DNA of 64,000 nucleotides from Dioscorea cayenensis subsp. rotundata. Lineage: Eukaryota > Streptophyta > Magnoliopsida > Dioscoreales > Dioscoreaceae. The position numbers and the translations under genes were made by a program. The notes under the pieces are model-generated. The model was given only the letters and a program-made list of their open reading frames with translations. It did no database searches and was not told where the DNA came from. The stretch lies in contig NC_052477.1 in NCBI RefSeq assembly GCF_009730915.1, positions 28,964,420-29,028,419 of the forward strand. The letters are read 5' to 3'. Position 1 is the stretch's first letter; the number at the start of each line of letters is the position of its first letter. Below, piece by piece: positions 12,592-24,799 of this stretch.

Positions 12592-15217
12592 CTACAGCAA
12601 CTTGCGAGCACTTTCAAGCCAGGCATTGTATACTCCATCTTCAAACAGAACAAAATGAACCTGCAAACAATTTGCAGCCAATAAATAACAAAGATCGCTT
12701 AAGCTCAAATTGTTTGCCTACACTGATAAATTAAGAATAATTACATATTTAAAAAATGGGTATTAAGGATGGAGAGTATATGAAGTTGCATTTTTAAGAA
12801 CTTAGGAAAGAATGTTAAGGTTATTGTACATTCCATGAAAGGGAGAATAACAACAATCCAACTGCTTCAGAATCTTCACTGTATCTATCAAGACCAGTTT
12901 CTAAATACTGGTTCTATCTAAATACCATACTCTTATCTTAAAGGAATAAAGCAATGAAGAGATTTACTTTGTTCTTCCTCGCCTCAAAATTCAACTAGAT
13001 TACATATCCATTTATGACCTTCAAGTGCAATGGTATCGAAAAAATGCATGAGGGATGCTTCATTACCAAATTATCCTGTCATTCTGCTTTTTCATAGAAT
13101 TGAGGCCAAAGGCTACTTAGGTATCCTATATGCTTGGGCTAATCATGCAATGATGAAATGAGCTAACTATCACAATACAGACAATTGTATGTTGGTACAA
13201 TAGTAAATGGAGGCGTGACCAAAAACTACGTCTATTTTGCTAACGACCTTCGGGTCTATTGGTACACGGGTCGCCGATAGAGCTCTCACCGAGTGGTGAG
13301 AGTTCGATTCTCACTGAGCGACATTTCTGAATCGTGAATAGTGGTTGTGCACGGGTGGTTTCAGCGCCCATGTAGCGCGGCCCCTGCTCCCACTTGTTCC
13401 ACCGAGGCTTGGCACGTCCCCCGGGTCTCTAGTGGGTTCGCCTCGCTCCTCTTTCCCAAAAACTACTGTCTATTTTGGAAAAGGAGAAAAAAAGGCATAC
13501 CTCTTTAAAGTTATCTGAAAACTCCTTGATAGTGGAGATAGCAACATTTGAAGCCTCATCAAATGGATAGCTGAAAAACTAACAATGTGTTAGAAAAGAT
13601 GATATTGCACAACAGCAGCTAAAGATACTGAGCAGAAAATATGTAAGAAATTTATTAATCCCCCATATTCAAGGTGATGGACTTACCCAAAGACACCGCA
13701 TGATATGGAAGGGAAAGCAATATACTCAATGTTGTTCTCTTTAGCAAGCTGCAAGCTATTTCTGCCACAGAATTTCAAATTGTTTCTTCAATACTACCAT
13801 TTGCCATACTGATCTAGTGCACCAAACAGGCAGATCTTTTCCATTTCAAAAACATACACTAAATAAGAAACGCAAAATGAAGTGTTATACCTATATGCAT
13901 TCCTTAATAAAATCTCAGGATGGCGATGAGCATCATAAATGGGACCTACAGTGTGTATTATTTGAGACACAGGCAGCTGAAAAGCCCTGAAATCTTTTCA
14001 ATTTTGTAAGTGACCAAACTACAAAATTATTGGTAAAAGAACAATGTCATCAAAATCTACAAGAGACTTACGGAGTTATTCTTGCTTCACCAGTGGGACA
14101 GCGAACTCCAGGCTGAACCTCTGGAATTTCTAAGCATGCAGCTTGAAGTCCTGCCCCAGCAGCTCTATGTATAGCTGAAACATGGATTTGAAGAATTATA
14201 AAGGCTCACAAATTAATAATTACAACAACGGGGAAGATTTCCACAAATACCTCCATCTACACCGCCCCCTCTCTGTAGCCTTTCATTAGCTGCATTCACC
14301 TGCATAAGAGCCATTTAGTAAAAATTTCTACAGAACCACCGAGAAGTCCAGGACTAAACTAATTGAATGGAGGAAAGAATGAGTCCTTTGACAGTTCAAA
14401 AACTAAAACTTCAATTGATCATGATCAAATTAGGATACAGTTCTTGAATCTTGAAAGATAAGGATGAACAAGGACTCTGCCCATGTTATTTTCACGAAAT
14501 CATCAGTATATATGGACTTTGATGCCAAGATATTAACAACACCTCTTTCAATTAATCCAATCTTTCATTAGAATAATATAAAATAAAACACTGCACTTTC
14601 TCGAGATCAAAGCCAATTTACAACAAATACAAATTTTTCATACTATTGACAACAACATCCAATCAAATGCAGTTGTTTTTTTTCACATTCATATTGTTTA
14701 ACATATCATATACATAACATAAATCCCAAACCCGAATAGCTTCGAGCAAGAACTAATCTTTTCCTCACGTTATCAGCTCATCAAATCAATACACAATCAT
14801 AGAAAACATTTGACATACGAATAGCATCAATCCAGCAAAACCTAATAATTCAAATGAAAACCAAACCAAATCAAATGGAATTGGGTGCTATCGGGAACTC
14901 ACTATGGCATCAGTGGAACCATTAACAAGCCACTTGGTGATGTCCCCTCTCTGGAGCTTGAGCACGCTGGAAGGTGATATCTGGAAGAGATCCATCTCAG
15001 CCTTCCTCTCAGTACGTCCGCCAATCGCCGAGGTTGAAATTGAAGCCCTAGCAATACCAACTCTGGTTCCTCGCTCCAATTGGGAGGAGATCAAAGATCG
15101 AGGAGCTAGGATTTCGAGAGATGCGCGAGAGCTCCGGCGCCGGAGAGCTAGGGCTCCAGAGAGAGGATTTCGAAGCGGAGAGCACTTCGAGAAACGCACA
15201 GCAAAAGCACCCGCCAT
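12592..15217 (-). CDS. Macrodomain protein, tandem copy B
   Basis: Same family and exon plan as the neighbour at 9078-11808. The seven exons are 14903-15217, 14251-14299, 14072-14174, 13891-13986, 13687-13761, 13501-13570 and 12592-12660, giving 258 residues in frame. The first ~75 residues (MAGAFAVRFSKCSPLRNPLS..., rich in R/S/A and poor in acids) look like a chloroplast or mitochondrial transit peptide. The domain reads KLQRGDITKW, DAIVNAANERLQRGGGVDG, AIHRAAGAG, CPTGEARIT, QIIHTVGPIYD, YIAFPSISCGVFGYPFDEAS and WLESARKLL. Both key loops (NAAN...GGGVDG and S-x-GVFG) match the consensus, so this copy is expected to bind ligand. A SINE (13240-13457) sits in the last intron. Confidence 0.93.
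13240..13457 (+). mobile_element. tRNA-derived SINE, family 1, in an intron
   Basis: About 218 bp starting CTAACGACCTTCGGG, with A-box-like TCTATTGGTACACGGG and B-box-like GAGTTCGATTCTC, ending CTCTTTCCC before an A-run. The duplication is AAAAACTACGTCTATTTTG (13221-13239) against the same with one extra T at 13458-13477. It lies antisense in the last intron of macrodomain copy B. Confidence 0.85.
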
Positions 15218-15360
15218 TTGTGGCCCTGTGAAGAAGAGAAGGTTCTAGAGATCTTTTGCTTTCCCTGAATCCTAGCCGTCCATTTTGTCATCTCATGCCT
15301 CCAGATTAGTTCTTTGATTTTAAAATATTTGAGAAAAATAAGAATAAAATAAAACAGCAT

Positions 15361-16300
15361 ATTAAATGTATTTTAATTACAAAAAATTTACCACCTATCA
15401 TTTTTTTTAAAATTTTTTTAATCCCAAGATTCCCAACTGCTATAACTTAAAAGCAGTTTGAATTTCCATAGACAGCACTTAGATACAGATGATGAGTGAG
15501 TAGTGAAGGTGGTGGGAGCAAGCCCTGTTGTTTGCTTGTAGTTGTGTTTTTTTCTTTTGTTCCTAGAGGCTGCGCCTCTGGTTGTGTTATGGTCTATTTC
15601 TGTTGTTCAGACCTTTATTGTTGTTTTGTCAGTTTTCCACTTCTAGTGGACTGTTTTTGTTATTTTGTTTTTTTTTCTAATAAAAATGATTTATCCATAT
15701 TTTTTTTTAAAAAAAAATTAATCCTTACTATTTAAGTAATTTTTATAATATCAATAATACGTTAGTGAAACATTACTTTTAAGTTTTAATAACTAAAATT
15801 AATCAGATAAATTAGATTTACCACAGTAAATTATTAAGCTTGCTTTTATATACTTAGCTCCCCATGATTTTTTTTTATTATCATTATTCACATGTAAAAT
15901 AACACACCGCTTGACACATGAAGTTGGTTGAGGGTAAATTAAATGAAGAATGAGCATTGCATTGAATATTTAAAGTACATGATTAACCAGTAAAATTTAA
16001 GTTTTTTATAATAAATACTGAACTGAATCCGAACTACACAACCCACTTGCAATAAAAAGGACACGATTAGTCAATAATAAGAAAAAAAAATGTAAAGAAT
16101 ATTTATATCAAGAATTAAAAAAGAAAAAGAAAAGTTCTTCGCACATCCTTGTCCAAATCTCCTAAAACATAACAAGTTGTTCAAATTGCTCAAATTATGC
16201 AAACTTAGTACCTCAAAGTACACATCTTGAAAAATATATTCTTTTTTTGAAGATCATGAAGACAAAATACACATTCAAGAGTACAAACACCATTCGAATT
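15361..16300. other. Intergenic, possible LINE 3' tail
   Basis: AT-rich spacer upstream of macrodomain copy B. Around 15490-15720 a T-rich stretch ending TCTAATAAAAATGATTTATCC plus a T/A run resembles the 3' tails near 57660-57840 and 62300-62450. No gene is visible. Confidence 0.4.
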
Positions 16301-18171
16301 TTTGAGTTTTTTCTTTAATATATAGTCTTTAAAAAATTATCTGAATCTCAGTTATAAAATTACAATTGTTTCTTCTTTGAAAAGGAAATTTTTTTATAAT
16401 TTATGTATTTTTACATAGTTATATATGAATAATATTTCATTTAAAAAAATTAAAGCAATTACAGAATTACACTTAAAGCCCCAATAAAATTTTAGTTTCT
16501 ATTTAAAAAAAAATTTGAATTTATATTTTTTATAGGGTTATATATGGAAAATATCCATAAGTTGAGTTTTCGTTTTGTTAGCTTTGAAAATTACTGAAAT
16601 CCCAATGACAAAATTTCACTTAATTCATATTAAATGTTTCTTTATTATGTGTTTTGAAAGAAAAAAATGTTTATAATTTATAATTTTTATAGGGTTATAT
16701 ATAAAAAGTGTACATTTAAAAAGTTGGAGTTTTTCCTAGCTATATAGCCTTTGAAAACTTCCCAAATAACAATTACAAAATTACACTTAACCCCCTATAA
16801 ACATTTTGTACTTCTAGCCTATGAAGGAGAAGGATTTTTTGTGATTTATACTTTTTACAAGGCTATATATGAAAAGTGTACATTGAAAAAGTTGGACGTT
16901 TTCCCCTTATTATATATAACCTTTGAAAAATTCCCAAATCACAATTACAAAATTACACTTAAACCCCTATAAAATTTTTATTTTTAACATATGAAGAAGG
17001 ATTTTTTGCGATTTATACTTTTTACAAGGTTATATATAAGAAGTATCCATTCAAAAAATTGGAGTTTTTCCTTTACTATATAACCTTTGAAAAATTCCCA
17101 AACCACAATTACAAAATTACACTTGATCCCCTATAATATTTTTATTTCTGCCTACGAAGGAGAAGGATTTTTTGCGATTTATATTTTTTACAAGGTTATA
17201 TATAAAAAGTATCCATTCAAAAAATTGCTATAACCTTTGAAAAATTCCCAAATCACAATTTTAAAATTACACTTGACCCCTATAAAATTTTTATTTATAG
17301 CCTATGAAAGAGAATGATTTTTTGTGATTTATACTTTTTACAAGGTTATATATAAAAAGTGTCCATTCAAAAAATTGGAGTTTTTCCTATGCTATAACCT
17401 TTGAAAAATTTCCAAATCACAATTTCAAAATTACACTTGACGCCCTATAAAATTTTTATTTCTAGCCTACAAAGGAGAAGGATTTTTTGTGATTTATATT
17501 TTTTACAAGGTTATATATAAAAAGTATCTATTTAAAAAATTGGAGTTTTTCCCTTGCTATAACCTTTGAAAAATTTCCCAAATCACAATTTTAAAATTAC
17601 ACTTGACCCCCTATAAAATTTTTATTTCTAGCCTACAAAGGAGAAGGATTTTTTGTGATTTATACCTTTTTACAAGGTTATATATAAAAAGTATCCATTC
17701 AGAAAATTGGAATTTTTCCCTTGTTATAACCTTTGAAAAATTCCCAAATCACAATTACAAAATTGCACTTGACCCCTATAAAATTTTTATTTCTAGCCTA
17801 TGAAGGAGAATGATTTTTTGTGATTTATTCTTTTTACAAGGTTATATATAAAAAGTGTCCATTCAAAAAATTGGAGTTTTTCCCATGTTATAACCTTTGA
17901 AAAATTCCCAAATCACAATTACAAAATTACACTTGAACCCCTATAAAATTTTTATTTATAGCCTATGAAGGAGAATGATTTTTTGTGATTTATACTTTTT
18001 ACAATGTTATATATAAAAAGTATCCATTCAAAAAATTGGAGTTTTCCCTTCTTATAACCTTTGAAAAATTCCCAAATCACAATTACAAAATTGCACTTGA
18101 CCCCTATAAAATTTTTATTTCTAGCCTACGAAGGAGAATGATTTTTTGTGATTTATACTTTTTACAAGATT

Positions 18172-18362
18172 ACCAACGGCCTTTAGGTCAATTGGTACCA
18201 GGTCTCTTGCGTAAGGCGTTCGTTTCGGGGAGGACCGAGATCGAATCCTATGTCCACTCAAGGTGAGGGCACATGGGTCGGCATTGAGCTCTGCTCCCTC
18301 ACACGTGCACGTCCCTGACTTACCCTTAAATGGGGGGCGCTTGTCGTCTATTTGTCAAAAAA
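18172..18362 (+). mobile_element. tRNA-derived SINE, family 2
   Basis: About 190 bp inserted in the tandem array: starts ACCAACGGCCTTTAGG, A-box-like TCAATTGGTACCAGG, B-box-like GAGATCGAATCCTA, ends GTCGTCTATTTGTC plus A-run. The head resembles family 1 but the body differs. No clear target duplication remains because the flanking repeat unit lost about 16 bp. A more decayed relative is at about 18905-19070. Confidence 0.75.
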
Positions 18363-18904
18363 AATCCATTTAAAAATTTGGAGTTTTTTTCCCCTTTGAT
18401 GTGGCTTTTGAAAAATTCTCAAATCACAATTACAAAATTACAATTGACCCTTATAAAATTTTTATTTCTAACCTATGAAGGAGAAGGATTTTTGTGATTT
18501 ATACTTTTTTGAAGGTTATATATAAAAGGTATCCATTAAAAAAAATTGGAGTTTCCCCTTGAATTTGAAAAATTCCCAAACCACAATTACAAAATTACAC
18601 TTGACCCTTATAAATTTTTTTATTTCTAGCCTATGAAGGAGAATGATTTTTATGATTTATACTTTTTACAAGGTTATTTACAAAAAATATACATTTAACC
18701 TCTTATAAAATTTTTGTTCTTGTTCTATGAAAAAACCAGACTTTCGTAACTTAAGTCTTTTATAGGTTTATGTACCAAAGGTGTGCATTCAAAAAGTTGA
18801 ACTGTTTCTTTATTTCAGCTATTAAAATTAGTTTCAATCTAAATTACAAAATTACACCTTTTTTTTTTTAAAAAAAATCTCAATTACCATCTATCCCTGA
18901 TTCC

Positions 18905-19075
18905 CTAGACCCTAAGATTCCCTAGACCCTTGCGTAGGATGTTCATTTCAAAAAAGACTGAAGATCGAATCCGAAAACCTATATAAAGTGAGAGTATAGG
19001 TAGTTCATACTTGTGCATGTCCATGACTTACATTAAACAGGGTGTTTGTCACCCAAAAAGACAAAATATCAGTCA
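18905..19075 (+). mobile_element. SINE family 2 relic
   Basis: CTTGCGTAGGATGTTCATTTC, then GAAGATCGAATCCGAAA (B-box-like), and CATGTCCATGACTTACATTAAA to GTTTGTCACCCAAAAA follow the same order as the family-2 SINE at 18172. The 5' part is missing. Confidence 0.55.
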
Positions 19076-19641
19076 CTAAATTACATTCAACCCCCTATAA
19101 AATTTTTATTTTTATTATCTACACCGCTCAATCAATACAAAGTTGGAATTTTTATTTTTTATTTTTTTTTACTCTTAAACCTTAAGCAATTCAACACACA
19201 TTTCCAAATTGCTCAAATTGCTTAAACAAACAAGAGGATGCAAATTGCAAACTTAGTACCTCAAAAGTACACATCTTGAAAAAAAAAAATATATACCCCT
19301 TTTAAAAATAAGACAATGAAAAACAAATTACACAATAATCAAGAGAAACAAAGAGAACACCACATAAATCTCTTTGTTCTCACTCAATCTCTCAATCTCA
19401 AATTACATAAAACCTCTATCATCATCTATTTTAATACCCTGTGAATTTATCACAAAGGCTACAACATCAATCAACAACACACCATCATTATAATATATAT
19501 ATATATATATATAATTATGATGTAATTAATAATAATAATTAATAATAATAATAAAAAAAAAGGGCAAAGAAGAGCGGGTGCTGAAAAGGGAAAGCAACCT
19601 CAGCGTTATGCCCATCAAGTGTTCGACGAAATGCCAGAGTA

Positions 19642-21254
19642 CTAAAACTGGGCACCTTCGAAGGTTTGGCCGAACTGCCAGCCGGAAGGAGCGACGTTGA
19701 AGTTGGTGATAGTGCGACCATCGCTGGTGGTGACTTGGAAGGAGAGGGATTGACCGTTGAGGTAGCCGTTGCTCTGCCAGTTTTGGCCCCAATTGCGCGA
19801 CATGGCTTGCCAGCCGGTGCGAGAGCCTTTGATGGATACGGCGTGGACGTCGCCGGCACCGCCCACGTTGGTGATTAGGACCAAGTTGAAGTAAGAGTGG
19901 CCGTTTATTGTGAACCTTATTCCCCCTTTCTTCACACATGGAACCCTAAATTCAAATTCATCAAGATTAATTAAACATTTTTAAGCAAATTAAATATAAA
20001 TAAATAAAAATTATATTTTTTTTTTTTTTAAATTACTTATTTTTAATATTTTTATATAAAATTTTATCTATTTTATAGAAAGATATTACTATCTTCAAGT
20101 CCTGCTGCAAAGTAGTGGTGATAATGTGTCTCAGTTGTAGATGCAGACTTGAGGGCGCACGGGCTAGACATTCAATTTCTGACCTATACGCACACCCCCT
20201 AATAATACTTGTTGTAATTTGTTAAAAAAAAATTACCCAACCTCAAGGAATTGAATGAGGATGCATAAGTTTGATGTTCAATTCCTGGCTTATGTACATA
20301 CTCATGTCGTAATTTGTTAAAAAAAAATTTATACTTAAAAAACGAGTAGTTTTTTATTCATTTTTGTCCCTAGTAAGAGATTTAGGACATTATATTTCAA
20401 TATTTACTGGAAAAAGACAACAAAGAGAACATGACGAAATTTTAATGTGTAGCATTCAAACTTGAAAATTTGATTTTGATTTTGATATCTTAATAATTTG
20501 AATATATATATATATATATATATATATCATTCCTTTTGTTCACTTAACATGTGTCACCATAACTTACCTATCTTTTTTCATTAATAATTTTTTTAAAAAT
20601 CAATTAAACTTTTATAAAAACAAATATTTAATTAAAAATAAAATAAAAATAAAAACTCACCTTCTGAAAGCAACAGGAACAATCCCAGCTCGGTATTGAG
20701 CAATTTGAAGAAAAGCTGGTTCAGCCAAATCAAAATGTTGAAGTGGAGGATTGCACCACCCACCATTATCATTAGCAAGAGCAAAATTGGGAGGACAAAA
20801 ATTGGTAGCAGTGACAACAATACTCCCCGGAAGACACCATCTTGGATCATCATTACATTTCATCTCATAACATGATCCACAACTTAATCCATTGTTAAAC
20901 AAAGCCGTGCTAAGCGCGGCCGTGTTCGTCCCGTATCCTTGACTATATAAATTACCATATCCACACGCTCCTCCTGTATTATAAAAGAGTTGATATTTTA
21001 TTTCTCTCTAGTCATTATAAACGAGTTGATATTTTATTTCTCTCTAGTTAGAAGTCGAGAGTTTATATATGAAAAAAAATCTCGTATTTTTTATACTTAC
21101 CCATTGTGCCGGAGGCATCTCCGCCGCCGTAAAATGTGGCATGACCGCCTTCCCAACCGTAAGAGTCACCGAATACGGCCGGAAAGTGGAAGATGAAGTA
21201 AGAAAAGAGGATGAGAATGAGGACATTGGAAGAGGAAAAGTTGGCAATGGCCAT
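19642..21254 (-). CDS. EXPA: Alpha-expansin
   Basis: Expansins are secreted wall proteins that loosen cellulose-hemicellulose contacts during growth, without hydrolysing them. Three exons (21101-21254, 20661-20973, 19642-19945) join to 256 residues, normal for the family. Residues 1-29 form a signal peptide (hydrophobic [14 protein letters not shown]). The GH45-like domain has [17 protein letters not shown], the conserved cysteines (55, 83, 86, 91, 98, 111, 125) and the HFD motif at 131-133. The CBM63-like C-terminal domain runs from about 165 to the end ([17 protein letters not shown], conserved tryptophans, FEGAQF). I chose the ATG at 21254 because it starts the signal peptide and lies about 70 bp downstream of a TATA box at 21322-21332; the longer frame from 21401 would begin upstream of that TATA box. 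Both introns lie at usual EXPA positions. No defects seen. Confidence 0.95.
20110..20335 (+). repeat. Two SINE-like relics in expansin intron 2
   Basis: Two adjacent stretches each end GTAATTTGTTAAAAAAAA (about 20214 and 20312). Each has a TTCAATTTCTGACCTATACGC or TTCAATTCCTGGCTTATGTAC segment resembling a B box followed by a SINE body. They look like two 3' SINE fragments. Confidence 0.4.
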
Positions 21255-21321
21255 GAGAGGAGGAAGAGGAGGAGGAGTAGGTGTTTTTGTTGTTGTTTTG
21301 AATGAGAAAGGATGGTCCTTG

Positions 21322-21332
21322 AAATATATAGA
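21322..21332 (-). promoter_or_regulatory. TATA box of the expansin gene
   Basis: Minus-strand CTATATATTTC lies about 70 bp upstream of the chosen ATG at 21254. This spacing allows a leader of about 40 bases and argues against the upstream in-frame ATG at 21401. Confidence 0.65.
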
Positions 21333-21419
21333 GGAAGGATCCTTTGAGTTTCTATGGATAGAGGGACAAGTAGGACTTGAAACGGATCGGAGTAATAGCA
21401 CAAATCAAGAGAGCACATG

Positions 21420-23825
21420 CATTTGTTCTTGTTTGGAAGAGTACCAACTCAACTTGTGGTGGCCCAACCACATGAGCCTTTCAAAGGATTCCTTCAAAAA
21501 AAAATTTTTTTTCTTTTTAATTTTGATTTTTTTTAAAAAATATTGTTGGTTTAATTACCACCGAATTCATTTATGAGTTTGGTTTTACTCATTTATAGAT
21601 CAATTAAATGAAGAGTTACATCTCAACCTTCTTTTACATAAATTAAAATTTTTGATTCATTGTAATTATCTTGAAATAATTTAAATGATAATTTATTTAG
21701 TTGACAAATAATGTTATTTGTTTATTTATTTATTTTTACTTTTATGTTTAATTGAGTGATGCACCACACATCAAACTATTTTCATAATATTTTTATATTA
21801 ATCAAATTTAGAATTATTTTGAAGTGGAACACTTTAATATGATTTAAATTAAAATCAAAGTTATATGTTAAAGTTTAGATTTTCTTAACTTGGATGCCTG
21901 TTTCAATGCAAGTGATATTCAATTATATACAACTACTTTTTAATTTTCAATTTTTTTTTCAACACATTTTCCTTTATATTAAATGATAGTAAAACTATTG
22001 GACTTAATAATAACTTTAAACATAAATAAAATTTTGGAATTATTCACATTTAACACTTCAACCACCTCCTAACCAAATACACCCACATAACTTGGATTTT
22101 GTTTTAAATGTGTGGCATAAAATGGGACACGTGTTCTTGTACAAAGGTAAAGTCTTCTATCATGTAAAAAAAACATGGAAATTAAAATTAATTATAATGA
22201 AACAAATGTTATTAATGTTCATGAAAGTATGAAAATTAACTAACCATTGGAATCCAAGAAATTTTACAAGCATTTTAAAGCATATGTTTTTTTAATAATT
22301 AAGGCTTAATGAATAAATGTCATTATCTCTCAAAATACCAAACTTTTTATCACTTCATAGTGTATTATACATTTATATGCCATATGATTTTTGTAGCGTT
22401 GTAATAATAGAATTGATAATGAAAATTTCAAATTATTATATTCATCGGCACATTTAATTTATTTTTAATATATATATATATGAAAAAATAAATGAATAAT
22501 ATATAATCATTGATTGTTCATACATTAATTTTCTTTGATTTTGTGTTTAGATTATTTTTTATATTAATTAAAAATCAAATTTAAATATGAAAAATCAATA
22601 TAGAATTCCGAATCCGAAAAGCAATAAATAATAACTCGAACCATCATGACATGATTGAAAATCTTTGCTTGTGAATAGCATGTTTCTAAGATAAAATTAT
22701 TTATCACTAAAAGGCATGATTGAGAATATATGCTTCTTTTAATAATCTCTGTCATGATATTTTAAGTAATTGAAGTATGATATCTCCTAACTTTGTCATT
22801 TTGCTTTTTCGGGTCGGGTATTTGCCCGAAAACCCGACCCGATAAATTGTTCACCCACACCCACTTGAATTTAATTATAATTTTAACATAATTTAGAATT
22901 ATACACACATTTTTAAAAAATCTCTACTCACATTTATACCCTCATAAAATCTCTAGATGAGAATGCTAAGATGAATGTCAAGTGTTATTTTAAAAAAAAC
23001 CGATTTGAAAATGAATTGATATGATATAACTGGTTATTATTAATATTGTAATTTTTATCATTTATATCAAAGTAAATTATTTCATAAATCATTATTCCTT
23101 TTCCACCTAGTGTAACATGTTAAAAACATTTTCTTAAAATTTAAAATTATTATATATTTCACAAAATATAATAAAAATTATCGAAAACGGTGAAATTTCC
23201 GGGCCGGGCCCTAGTACTCCACTGGGGCCCATACCATGTTCGGAGCACATGGCATTCCGGACTAATGCTAAAATTTTTTAGATGACCTTATTTTGGAATT
23301 TAGATTACATCAATACACTTTTAATTGAAAAATATGTAACAAAATGATGTATTAACACCCACATGATAAATTAAGCATATCTTAGAGCTTTACTTTAATA
23401 TGAATGCAAATTAAATGGTGTGTTGCGTTGCTATCTTTGATTGGGACTATGGAAGTTGCCATGTGTTATGTTCTTCAATTTCAATTGGACCGTGTGATGA
23501 TTATGAAAGCTCATGTTCTTTCAATCCTTTCTTAATATTGATGGGGATTTCCAATATCTAATCCCTTTACACTTTTTTCTTTTTCTTTTTTTGGATTTAT
23601 TTGGATAATCAATTTGGAGTGGAACAATGTTTTTAGAGTTAATGTTGCCTCGTTGGATTTGAGTGTTTTAATGTGCTCTTTAATGTCAAGAGACTTTTTC
23701 ATTTTGAAGTTTTTTTTTTTGAGTTTATATGTTTTAAGAAATCAACTGAAAATGTAAAATTAGGCTAATAGTATTTTTGTCTATCGACAGTTTGGCACCA
23801 AAATCTATTATGCAGAATGTTAGTA
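21420..23825. other. Intergenic, AT-rich
   Basis: No gene seen. A GC-rich inverted repeat stands out at 22808-22842 (TCGGGTCGGGTATTTGCCCG pairing with the following CGAAAACCCGACCCGA). Another GC-rich spot is CCGGGCCGGGCCC at about 23200. The rest is AT-rich with short (TA)n runs near 22471. Confidence 0.45.
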
Positions 23826-23960
23826 TTATATTAAAAAGATAAATTTGAACCTTAGCTCATTCAAGATAAGAACACATGTGTGTTGAGATAGTAACTCTAC
23901 TCTTATATACACCCCTGACACATGGATTTTTATAGATATACACACACATTTGGATTATAA
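23826..23960 (+). mobile_element. SINE family 3 relic
   Basis: TTTGAACCTTAGCTCATTC then GTTGAGATAGTAACTCTACTC and CACCCCTGACACATGGATTTT run parallel to the better copy at 24800 (TTCGAGTCTC, GAGATATTACCTCCACG, CGCTCCCTAACACGTATTTT). The tRNA-like head is missing. Confidence 0.45.
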
Positions 23961-24011
23961 TTCACAATTTAAACACTAGTTACTAGTTTATTTGATGAAT
24001 TGATTTGATTT

Positions 24012-24150
24012 TTTTTTTTAATGAAATGTAGATAAATCATGTGTTAAGGACATGCATAGGCATTGAGTTACTACCTCATTGCACCTATGTTTTTACCTGT
24101 GTGAGTTGAAATTTAAACTCATTTTTTTAGAAAAACTAGAACACTTATAA
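24012..24150 (-). mobile_element. SINE family 3 relic, inverted
   Basis: On the minus strand: GAGTTTAAATTTCAACTCAC, GGTAGTAACTCAATGCCTATG and CATGTCCTTAACACATG, ending in an A-run, the same order as the family-3 copy at 24800. Confidence 0.5.
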
Positions 24151-24799
24151 AGGACTGAATGTTATGAGACCTAAAAGTCATTGAGCACCTCCGGTGTCAA
24201 GAGATCAAGAGGTCATTGGCACCAATTCAAATTCTTAGTTTACTATTTTTAGTAAAAAATTAACGTATAATTCTAATAATAATAATAATAATAATATGTA
24301 TGTATGTATCTTGATAAACTTAAATTTCAAACAATAAAAAAAAAAAAACTTAGATTGATTGGTGAGACAATCATCAGTTTTGATTATGTAGTTTCTCAAT
24401 CTCACCAAACAAAAACATTAACAAATTCATACCTACCAATTTCTCCCCCAATACAAAACATAATACATGAATTGAATGCAATGGTGTGTTGTAGTGTTTG
24501 ATGAATTGAAACTGAAACAAAATTGTCAATCTCTCAAATAAATAAAATAAATAAATATTATAAAAAAATTAATATATAAAAAATATATAGAATTGCCCTA
24601 CAAAGCATGTGCCCTTTGCAATCCTTGACAACGCCCCGCACGAGCGTTTGCCGGCCCCCTAAATCTTATGGTTCCCTGTTCACTCACTCCCTCCTTTTTT
24701 TTTTCCTATTTATTTATTTATCATTTATAAATAAATAAATAACATCATATATATATATATGTATGTGAATAAAACGCCATTATAAATGTAAGATTAGCA

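Larger units (their letters stand above)
16340..19130 (+). repeat. Tandem array of ~165-bp AT-rich units
   Basis: The phrase TTTTTACAAGGTTATATATA recurs at about 16859, 17026, 17192, 17342, 17507, 17674, 17838, 18003, 18166, 18512 and 18669, a spacing of 150-167 bp apart from the SINE-interrupted unit. Each unit also has CCTTTGAAAAATTCCCAAAT, CACAATTACAAAATTACACT, CCCCTATAAAATTTTTATTT and GAAGGAGAA(G/T)GATTTTTTG in the same order. Units in the centre are most alike; those at about 16340-16840 and 18700-19130 are decayed. A SINE (18172-18362) interrupts the array and has removed about 16 bp of its unit. The small open frames here follow from the repeat and are not genes. Confidence 0.92.

Noticed and set aside
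14904-15248. Antisense open frames over first exons of the macrodomain genes (also 11504-11905)
   Set aside because: They mirror the coding exons on the opposite strand and resemble nothing.
16751-18266. Three small similar proteins in the tandem array
   Set aside because: They repeat because the DNA repeats; no start context, no conserved domain, and stops vary between units.
16340-19130. CRISPR-like array
   Set aside because: Units are ~165 bp, contiguous and diverged, in a plant nuclear region; there are no spacers.
21255-21401. Longer N-terminus of the expansin from ATG 21401
   Set aside because: It would put 49 polar, proline-rich residues before the signal peptide and start upstream of the TATA box.
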